Positions 7,901 to 13,008 of a DNA stretch of 13,008 nt are shown piece after piece. A program made the position numbers and the translations under genes. Location: contig CAVDWX010000015.1 of NCBI GenBank assembly GCA_963612735.1, positions 1-13,008 of the forward strand, written 5' to 3'. Below the pieces are notes generated by a model that worked only from the letters and a program-made list of their open reading frames with translations, had not been told where the DNA came from and made no database searches. Source of the DNA: CAVDWX01 sp963612735. Its GTDB lineage: Bacteria > Bacillota_I > Bacilli_A > RFN20 > CAG-826. The first letter of the stretch is position 1. Each line of letters starts with the position of its first letter.

Positions 7901-10900
7901 AACTGATGAAATAAAAAATAATCGTAAAGAAGAAATTCAGTATTTAGTCGATATATTAGATGGTTTAAAAATCGTTGAAGATAAACATTTATTTGATAAT
8001 GGCAGTTTAAATACCACTAATTTTGATGGTGAAGCCTCTACTTCATTAAAGAATGTTTCATTATCGATGAATAAATCAAAAGTATTCCATCGATTAGGAA
8101 ATAAAAACGATGTTAAAGAATTGACTACTTTCCAAAATGTTCTCGATAAATTCTATACTTGTGATTCTATTAAAATCATGATTTATTCATCGGAATCTCC
8201 TAAGGATGCTTATAATTCTGCGACTGGAATTTATAATGATTATCTTATCGAAGGCAATGAAGAAGGAACTACCGATTGGTATAAGACCAAATCGAATTAT
8301 ATTCTTCATAATTATTTCCCATATGATGAAAGTGCCTCTTCTTATAATGATCAAGAATCAGAGATTTCTAATATATTTGAAACGGTTTCTAGTATTATTG
8401 CTGGACCAAAAGCTGATGGAAGTGGTAATTATCCTGGTCTAGTGGATGAAAGTAACGAACCGACAATTGACTTTTCAAAAGTGAAATGGGTCAAGGCTAA
8501 CACTGATTCTATTAGAGATTACGTGTTCCCACTTTTAATCAAGACCGCGACATTAAAAGATGCACCTTGCAATATCTTAAATGATCGTTTAGATGATATA
8601 AATGTCAGTGGTAGCGAATTCGTCGATTTAAAATCCATCAATGCTTATTATCATTATTTTAAAGATTCCTCAGTTAGTCCTAATTTTGAAAATACATATG
8701 ATGAAAATGATTTTGATTTCATTGCTGAACTTTTATCCAATATTGGAGATGAAAGTGATCACAATAAAATCAATTACATCATTCAACATTTCGATGATAT
8801 TAGCGCTGAACAAGTTGATGTTTTAAGCGATTTCTTAAAGACATGTTTAACTAGTTCATTAACTCATACATCTGGTCCTAGATTGGTATTTAACGGATTA
8901 GATGAAACTGGTAATGCTACATATAAGCAATACGAAACGGGCAATATCTACACTAATGGAAGCACCTTCATGCAACAAATCATGATGGAATTTTATGCCA
9001 AGTTCCAAGAAAAAGATAGTGCTGATTATAAACAAAATAGTATTTTCTATAATATTAATAATGATAAGGATAATTATCTTTATAAGAGTGCAGTCGAAAA
9101 GATTACCGGCGTTCCTCAAGTCTATTTTGAATATGGGGTTAACGAAACTAAACTTGCTCTAGAAGAAAACGAAATAGACGCTATTTTTGATGCTTTGAAA
9201 ATTATTTTAGGTGATACTTCTGGTAATGGATTAGTGGATTCGACTGGTAATTCTACTTCTGATTTTTCTAAAGTCGATTGGGCTAATGATAGTAACGTTG
9301 ATATTATTGATAAATTTTTAAAGAGCATGAATAGCAGTGAAACATTATGCGATTCCATTTCTAATATCATCGATTCACGTTTAAGCGATTTAGATGTCTC
9401 GAGCAGTGACATTGATTTAAGTAAAGCTAACGTTTTTTATCAATATCATGTCGATGAAAATGGTCGATATTTATCAAAAGACGCTGATATTAATGTCGAT
9501 GGAAAATTGACTGATTCGGATATCGATTACATTGTCCAATTGCTTAAAGACTATAACGCATATAATAACAACGATACTACTTCAATGTTTTATTGTTTGA
9601 CTAATATTTCATCTTTAAATTCTGAACAAGTTGAAAATTTAGGTAATGAATTAGCCAAAATGAATAACCAACCTATTTTCCATGTTGCTGGTGCAAAAAA
9701 CGATGAAGGTCTTACTGTTTTCCAACAAGTCATGAAAAAAGTGTATTCCACAATTCAAGGCGACGATACTATTCAAGGTGCTTTCTATAATGAACGTAAT
9801 CCTAAAGATTGTTTTGCTACCTATAATAGCGCTACTGAAAAAGAAAAATATGTTGCTTCATCTTTCTTTACCACTAAGGATAGCTTTATTCAAGAAACTC
9901 AAAATAACGAAGTTAAAAGTGTATTTGAAGCAATTAGCGTTATTTTTGGTGATGATGAAACTAGTGGATTAAAAAAAGATGATGGGACAAATACCTTAAA
10001 CTTCTCTGAAATCACTTTTAGTGGAGAAAACGGAAGCCATAATTTCAAAGTTATTTGTGCTGTTTTAGAAAGAATGAATGAAACTGAAACTTTATTTGAT
10101 GTTGTTCCTAACGGTTTAGATAAATGCTTTGCTTCCGTTACACTTGGTAGTGGCAATTTCTCAAGCGTCAATTTATTACATTCTAATTTATATTATCAAT
10201 ATGGTGAAATAACAGAAGGCAATGCCGTTTATACTAACAAAATGAGTAATAGCGATATTGATTTTATTAGCGATTTATTAAGTCAATATACTCTTCGAGA
10301 AACTAGTGAAGATTCCATATTCTATTTAGTTGATCACGCTGATGGATTAAATAAAGATCAATCAAACAAATTAGCGGAGCATTTAATTAATTTTAGAAAT
10401 CAAAATATCTTCCATGCCGGTGGTAATGTAACCACTTCAACCGTCATTACTAACGATAATGAAACAACTGTTTTCCAAGAAATTATGATGTCGATCTATA
10501 CGCAAGACAGCATTAAAGATTATTTCTATAACGCTAGTGATTCATCTTCTAAAGACTTCAATATGAACGAAAAATATAGCGATGCAACTAGTAAAGCTTT
10601 GTCCATTGTTAAAAATTTCTATACTTTCGTTGATAGCGATGGCTCACAAGAAACTGAAATTAAAAATATTGCTGCTTTCACTCAATATACTAAAACTTTT
10701 GAAACATTAGGTAGTAGTAGTGGCTTAACTGATTTCACTGATGAGATTATTGATACGCTTAATGATGCTTTAACGTTATTAGATAAGACTGAAACAATGT
10801 ATGATATTGTCCCTAATGCTATGTATAAATTCTTCAACAATAACACTAATGCGATGAGTGGTGTTGATTTAAAAAAAGCGAGCCCGTATTTTAATTACAC

Positions 10901-12770
10901 TTATGATAGTTCTACTCCTGATTATACGGCTCGATATAACACAACAAAATATAATGAAATTGAAACTATTTGTGATTTGATTAGAGATATCAGAGATATG
11001 AAAGATCTTAATTTTAACGATGTTTCTAATATAGATGATAATACTCTTGAATCTTTACAAAATGGACTTTTAAAAGATGCTCATGATTCTTTAGCGTTAC
11101 ATCTTTCAAATCAATTTAGTGTTTCTAAAACAAGCGCAATTGATTCTACTACAGTGTTTGAAGATATCGTATATAAGCTATATCATGAATCAAAATTAGA
11201 TGAATTTGCTTACGATAGTAACGTTGATGATGCTAAAAATTACAATCCTCTTATCACCACTAAAGAAGGGAGAGTTGAATATAAAATTAAGTATTTAATT
11301 CGAAATACTTCTTGCTACGATATTGGTTATAAAGGACTTGATGGTTTATCTAATGATGGCTTTAACGGTGATTGGAGTGCAGAATTAGATGATTTAATCA
11401 CACTTATCAAAGACGGACGAAGTCTAGTCGGTGAGGGTGGTAGTTTTACTAATTTAAATATTTCTAAATTATCCGCTGATAACTCAAGAACGTTGATGGT
11501 TGACATCAATGCTCTTAATACTTTAAATGATGCTCTTCCAAAATTACTTAGAGATGGATTTGGTGACATTGGTTTAAAAACTTATTCTTCATATGACGAA
11601 ACTGATTATGCTTATTATTATTTTTCACAAAAGCAATTTGGTGGAGTTGATAATTTAGCAAGTGAAGGTAGCGAAATTTATAACTTACATACCTTCTTTA
11701 GTTCTATATCTAGCGAATCCGGTTTAGCAGATTTAAGTGGTGATGCGATGTCTACTTCTTTAGAAGATACGACTAAGAGTGAAGGACTTTTGACTTTCCT
11801 TAAAAATTCGCTCATCTATAATACTAATAAAGATAATCCTTCGCTTGAAACTTGGGGTTTGGATAATCCTTGTCGAACTTCTGGCTTATTCTTATATAAT
11901 GCCTATAAAACTATTGATATGTCTGGGGGAGATACTACTAATCCTAAAACACTCGTACAATATGTTTTAAATAACCATAAGTATGGCACTAATGCGCCAG
12001 CCTTTAATAGAATTGCGCTTTTATCTAAAATTGTCCAGGACATTAACCCTGTTGATGAAGCCACTTCCTTTAGTAAGATTATTTCTTCCGCTAAAGTAAA
12101 TTTAAATAGTTCCGTCTTTAATGATAATGCCTCTTATTTAAATACTGTACAAATTAGCATTCTTACTAACGCCATGGAGGCATGCTACGACGTTTATGCT
12201 AATGGAAGTAATGTTCGTTCATATTTATCTAGTGAAATTGTTTCTGGATTCCTTTCTGAAATTATGGAAAGAGAATATAAAATCTGTTCTGATAGTTCTT
12301 ATTGCTATGAAGTCATTGCTTTTGGTCCAAGCGATCATGATGATTTTAATAAATATAGCTATAACAATATTTGTGAACTAGAAAAAAACGGTGTCACTGG
12401 AGCAATTAAAGTTTATGAAAGCTGTAGTGGTTTAATATCTCCATCAGGTTCTTCTAAACCTAATAAAAGCGATATTGTATCGGCTTTTGCCTTGATGGGG
12501 AATGGCAATGAAACTATTTATACCAATTCTAAGATTGCTCTTGATTTTTATTCATCTCGGCTTGGAGTAATTATTGATGGTTTATATACAACCTCTACCA
12601 CTTCATATTATCCACTTATGCCACCTACCTATAGCGGTGACTTTACTCCTGCTAAATATAAGTTAACTGATGAGGTTACTATCTTTAATGATTCAACATT
12701 TAAGTTTAATGATTACGGCGTTAAACTTGGTCAATTCTTAGTTGATGCTAATTACGCTAATGATAACTAA
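4356..12770 (+). CDS. Giant N-terminally anchored repeat protein with CvpA-like membrane domain
   Basis: 2,804 residues from ATG 4356; the frame is open from TTG 4338, but the GGAG at 4346-4349 selects 4356. Residues 1-212 form a CvpA-like unit with four hydrophobic segments. Basic loops (YKKG 39-42, KIARKKIK 174-181) face the cytoplasm, which puts both the N-terminus and everything after 212 outside. The outer part is rich in Asp, Asn, Ser and Thr, mostly helical by pattern, and built from modules: short ones with SKLLS...P..L and a W..E(L/F) motif (W365, W465, W606, W807); a seven-Ser run (991-997); an acidic aromatic linker (about 1000-1100); then tandem repeats of 230-268 residues from 1243. 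There is no LPXTG, no C-terminal membrane helix and no recognised enzyme motif. Five Cys cluster at 2610-2690. A surface stalk or adhesin is my inference. The protein is unrecognised as a whole, and yigZ follows after 3 nt. Confidence 0.9.
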   Translation: MILNTSFMSDNLALYVNIGLYVLFGLIVLGLLIAALVGYKKGIFSSTFRLLFMGMLVILAICLLNPTASLIGSIPLNKIIGAKSIVMTNTASNRDYVVPITTIFDTIGEFFKGYYILFNVSGGSSTTPSSYSLAVAISMVKLITFLIDLIFILIFGNLLSLILWHALFKHLIPKIARKKIKLPWVGMFERMVTYVLLMFLFLSPLSSMVNIASQAYKRNKLGDSSNSTVQMVGTFLDTYNNSFVANTFFNWTVDDNGLTLDAKFISTITSSSIDGTAVSIIDEVNNVASVAVAASVLIDNNNQFTLSPLLSGEVATEALIALFDTIQNSNLIMGIIPIAATMAVNSDLLSKYLDTSMMDVSDIDWSKELFNIEQVAADILDTGILTHFVDAETGEMKTSVDTAQLFKSMISAENYPYYKRVIASIDDSKLLSRALPCLLSYLGSTNSDLGKYLPSSWDELNDISWGFELGLIFDSFVKLINVDDTIVDFIVDGIKNKTTEDKEFSSNLIKNYVVPNFDVYKSVLLGKILDNGQIDTSVLDNEGRTIVYKKGSKISGRYYSLFDSQLMKFILSPMSELLLSSMSSSLDDSQKQELSDTLDSLDNGAWMKNYKEEFASIFYVLDAVKDNDTALNALLDDPTAIIPDNDFSKMDTDVVNTLAKALNRIDNSKLLSAVVTPAIRSALLSEDTKKTLTDIGLDVDIIESGLDEAKANKCIGKELASLVKVLPTVGKLTSKLNNDEYKNDSNKLLKALGEDYADIALILDAIYNNQIINPKSSNDKNYYNVLEYVFKQVDFNLDTNKLSEVKWSNTYDVDGNFLKDKYGNPIFDGENGYIANVIRKVGLSGIVGELSSLGSASQPMQVLYDFETTATYNLKSILSEVETSTVFKSVMGSFLDKNMESTGVINEYASFENVSNWEIEGNNLHRLILCFKDFELNMSNLDVSQVTDIVRLDDVLHALANSTIFDYTDEEGTTTYTFGKWLYSKLISSNSSSSSSSGQISFSDLFKDPDNETKNAEGYTDWELMSQTRGTIKKPSDSANSIFKYDIESLDEREDWATSEYAYDFDTSNYADEYWDDPGFKTDYVDNNLFGDDEIGSIVKILYYGIQMKLFASDGFKISNITSNDFKGLMEAMNDTHIFRIAIYNIYRIAADSIKDNDNIGFDLSGAFTPYLVTTLSDSLEETDEIKNNRKEEIQYLVDILDGLKIVEDKHLFDNGSLNTTNFDGEASTSLKNVSLSMNKSKVFHRLGNKNDVKELTTFQNVLDKFYTCDSIKIMIYSSESPKDAYNSATGIYNDYLIEGNEEGTTDWYKTKSNYILHNYFPYDESASSYNDQESEISNIFETVSSIIAGPKADGSGNYPGLVDESNEPTIDFSKVKWVKANTDSIRDYVFPLLIKTATLKDAPCNILNDRLDDINVSGSEFVDLKSINAYYHYFKDSSVSPNFENTYDENDFDFIAELLSNIGDESDHNKINYIIQHFDDISAEQVDVLSDFLKTCLTSSLTHTSGPRLVFNGLDETGNATYKQYETGNIYTNGSTFMQQIMMEFYAKFQEKDSADYKQNSIFYNINNDKDNYLYKSAVEKITGVPQVYFEYGVNETKLALEENEIDAIFDALKIILGDTSGNGLVDSTGNSTSDFSKVDWANDSNVDIIDKFLKSMNSSETLCDSISNIIDSRLSDLDVSSSDIDLSKANVFYQYHVDENGRYLSKDADINVDGKLTDSDIDYIVQLLKDYNAYNNNDTTSMFYCLTNISSLNSEQVENLGNELAKMNNQPIFHVAGAKNDEGLTVFQQVMKKVYSTIQGDDTIQGAFYNERNPKDCFATYNSATEKEKYVASSFFTTKDSFIQETQNNEVKSVFEAISVIFGDDETSGLKKDDGTNTLNFSEITFSGENGSHNFKVICAVLERMNETETLFDVVPNGLDKCFASVTLGSGNFSSVNLLHSNLYYQYGEITEGNAVYTNKMSNSDIDFISDLLSQYTLRETSEDSIFYLVDHADGLNKDQSNKLAEHLINFRNQNIFHAGGNVTTSTVITNDNETTVFQEIMMSIYTQDSIKDYFYNASDSSSKDFNMNEKYSDATSKALSIVKNFYTFVDSDGSQETEIKNIAAFTQYTKTFETLGSSSGLTDFTDEIIDTLNDALTLLDKTETMYDIVPNAMYKFFNNNTNAMSGVDLKKASPYFNYTYDSSTPDYTARYNTTKYNEIETICDLIRDIRDMKDLNFNDVSNIDDNTLESLQNGLLKDAHDSLALHLSNQFSVSKTSAIDSTTVFEDIVYKLYHESKLDEFAYDSNVDDAKNYNPLITTKEGRVEYKIKYLIRNTSCYDIGYKGLDGLSNDGFNGDWSAELDDLITLIKDGRSLVGEGGSFTNLNISKLSADNSRTLMVDINALNTLNDALPKLLRDGFGDIGLKTYSSYDETDYAYYYFSQKQFGGVDNLASEGSEIYNLHTFFSSISSESGLADLSGDAMSTSLEDTTKSEGLLTFLKNSLIYNTNKDNPSLETWGLDNPCRTSGLFLYNAYKTIDMSGGDTTNPKTLVQYVLNNHKYGTNAPAFNRIALLSKIVQDINPVDEATSFSKIISSAKVNLNSSVFNDNASYLNTVQISILTNAMEACYDVYANGSNVRSYLSSEIVSGFLSEIMEREYKICSDSSYCYEVIAFGPSDHDDFNKYSYNNICELEKNGVTGAIKVYESCSGLISPSGSSKPNKSDIVSAFALMGNGNETIYTNSKIALDFYSSRLGVIIDGLYTTSTTSYYPLMPPTYSGDFTPAKYKLTDEVTIFNDSTFKFNDYGVKLGQFLVDANYANDN
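7311..7650 (+). other. Serine run and acidic aromatic linker in the giant protein
   Basis: Residues 986-1100. A stretch with seven consecutive Ser (991-997) is followed by about 100 residues dense in Asp, Glu, Tyr and Trp (for example REDWATSEYAYDFD and YADEYWDDPGF). It falls between the helical modules of the first half and the long tandem repeats, and looks like a flexible hinge or disordered linker. Confidence 0.55.
8082..8885 (+). repeat. Long protein repeat R1 (268 residues) of the giant protein
   Basis: Residues 1243-1510, taken from the VFH anchor. Landmarks in order: VFHRLG, TTFQNVLDKFY with CDSIK, SPKDAYNSA, IFETVSSIIAG, GLVDES, DFSKVKW, TLKDAPCNILNDRLDDI, VDLKSINAYYHYF, and DFDFIAELLSNI with ISAEQVDVLSDFL. 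The same order recurs in the following copies with clearly diverged sequence. Confidence 0.75.
8886..9674 (+). repeat. Long protein repeat R2 (263 residues) of the giant protein
   Basis: Residues 1511-1773. It shows VFNGLD in the anchor place, TFMQQIMMEFY, SIFYNINND, EIDAIFDALKIILGD, GLVDST, DFSKVDW, TLCDSISNIIDSRLSDLDV, IDLSKANVFYQY, then DIDYIVQLLKDY and LNSEQVENLGNEL. Unlike the other copies it carries a dockerin/EF-hand-like loop just before DIDYI. Confidence 0.75.
9486..9521 (+). other. Dockerin/EF-hand-like calcium loop inside repeat R2
   Basis: The residues DINVDGKLTDSD (1711-1722) match the D-x-N-x-D-G-x(5)-D calcium loop of type I dockerins and EF-hands (D1711, N1713, D1715, G1716, D1722), followed by a helix-like IDYIVQLLK. 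Only one loop is seen, whereas a true dockerin has two, so this is more likely an isolated calcium site that stiffens the repeat. Confidence 0.5.
9675..10406 (+). repeat. Long protein repeat R3 (244 residues) of the giant protein
   Basis: Residues 1774-2017. It shows IFHVAG, LTVFQQVMKKVY with DDTIQGAFYN, NPKDCFATYNSA, VFEAISVIFGDD, SGLKKDD, NFSEITF, ETLFDVVPNGLDKCF, SSVNLLHSNLYYQY, and DIDFISDLLSQY with LNKDQSNKLAEHL. Confidence 0.75.
10407..11096 (+). repeat. Long protein repeat R4 (230 residues) of the giant protein
   Basis: Residues 2018-2247. It shows IFHAGG, TTVFQEIMMSIY with QDSIKDYFYNA, SSGLTDFTDEI, ETMYDIVPNAMYKFF, GVDLKKASPYFNY, and EIETICDLIRDI with NTLESLQNGLL. It is the shortest full copy. 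Confidence 0.7.
11097..11640 (+). repeat. Degenerate repeat R5 of the giant protein
   Basis: From residue 2248. LHLSN stands in the anchor place, then TTVFEDIVYKLY, GLDGLSND, ELDDLITLIKD, LNDALPKLLRDGFGDI, and YAYYYFSQ in the YYQY place. The order is kept but the spacing is changed. Further downstream (to 12770) the pattern fades and I cannot define another full copy. Confidence 0.5.
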
Positions 12771-12773
12771 ACT

Positions 12774-13008
12774 ATGGAAATTAAGGAGACTAAAATTGCT
12801 AAAATAGTGGTCAATAAGTCAAAATTTATCTCTATATTATTTCCTTTAAATAATGTAGATGACTTCAAACCAATTTTAGAAAATATTAAAAAAGAATATC
12901 CAAAAGCTACTCATTATGTTTATGCCTATAGAGTGGATACGGTTTCTAAGTCATGTGATGATCGAGAACCAAAAGGAACAGCAGGTCGCCCTTTATTAGA
13001 ATTATTAC
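12774..13008 (+). CDS. yigZ: YigZ/IMPACT (UPF0029) family protein, cut by the window end
   Basis: The first 78 codons are present and the 3' end lies beyond the window. The sequence runs KSKFISILFPL (15-25), then ATHYVYAYRVD (48-58) and DDREPKGTAGRPLLELL (63-79 region), matching the YigZ/IMPACT N-terminal domain, whose hallmark is DDGEPxGTAGxPIL. Here R replaces the usual G in DDGEP. The family binds near ribosomes or nucleic acid in some organisms (eukaryotic IMPACT regulates the GCN2 pathway); the bacterial role is unsettled. ATG 12774 gives the family's usual N-terminal length and lies 3 nt after the giant gene's stop, which points to translational coupling. No Shine-Dalgarno precedes it; an AAGGAG occurs instead inside codons 4-5 (12783-12788). 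Confidence 0.88.
   Translation, partial: MEIKETKIAKIVVNKSKFISILFPLNNVDDFKPILENIKKEYPKATHYVYAYRVDTVSKSCDDREPKGTAGRPLLELL

Noticed and set aside
9480..9560. Cellulosomal dockerin domain
   Set aside because: Only one calcium loop is present; a dockerin needs two loop-helix units, and no cohesin or glycoside hydrolase is seen.
4745..11569. Several open frames of 60-127 codons opposite to or out of phase with the giant gene
   Set aside because: They lack ribosome sites, family motifs and plausible composition, and are side effects of the long coding frame.
4338..12770. Mycoplasma-type code (TGA as Trp)
   Set aside because: Tryptophan is encoded by TGG throughout and no in-frame TGA occurs in any of the genes; the stops used are ordinary.
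12600..12770. C-terminal sortase or membrane anchor on the giant protein
   Set aside because: The last residues are polar, with no LPXTG-like motif, hydrophobic helix or basic tail.

Overview
The window is strongly A+T-rich bacterial DNA with short intergenic gaps and GGAGG-type ribosome binding sites. TGG is the tryptophan codon, and no in-frame TGA occurs in a reading frame of 2,804 codons, so the standard bacterial code applies and Mycoplasma code 4 does not. The gene set (RdgB, a short zinc-ribbon protein, thioredoxin, a TraX-family membrane protein, a zinc-ribbon CPBP protease, YigZ) fits a low-GC Bacillota, probably one of the small-genome Bacilli or Mollicutes-related gut lineages. That placement is inference. 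No phage, insertion sequence, CRISPR or conjugation module is visible.

Layout. A plus-strand gene of unknown function (5-1069: zinc ribbon, helical middle, two membrane segments) meets the minus-strand genes end to end, with a hairpin over the junction. From 4278 down to 1070 everything is on the minus strand. The order of transcription is zinc-ribbon CPBP protease, TraX-family protein, thioredoxin, tRNA-Gly(TCC) with its own promoter and terminator, a zf-trcl-type zinc-ribbon protein with a GTG start and its own terminator, then rdgB. The CPBP and TraX genes are 3 nt apart and TraX and trxA 18 nt apart, so the three are probably one operon that may read through into the tRNA.

Divergently, from 4356, the plus strand carries one very large gene (8.4 kb, 2,804 residues) that fills two thirds of the window. 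Its N-terminus is a four-helix membrane unit resembling CvpA. By the positive-inside rule the remaining roughly 2,590 residues lie outside the cell. The first half of that part carries short helical modules, a Ser run and an acidic linker follow, and then come at least four tandem repeats of 230-268 residues. One repeat holds a dockerin/EF-hand-type calcium loop. There is no LPXTG motif and no C-terminal membrane segment. Three bases after its stop a YigZ/IMPACT-family gene starts and runs off the window end.

The giant protein is the item most likely to be undescribed: a possible cell-surface stalk or adhesin anchored by its N-terminus. The rest is mostly housekeeping: purine nucleotide sanitation, thiol redox, a glycine tRNA and membrane enzymes. 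A recurring theme is four-cysteine zinc ribbons at the N-terminus of three of the eight protein genes.
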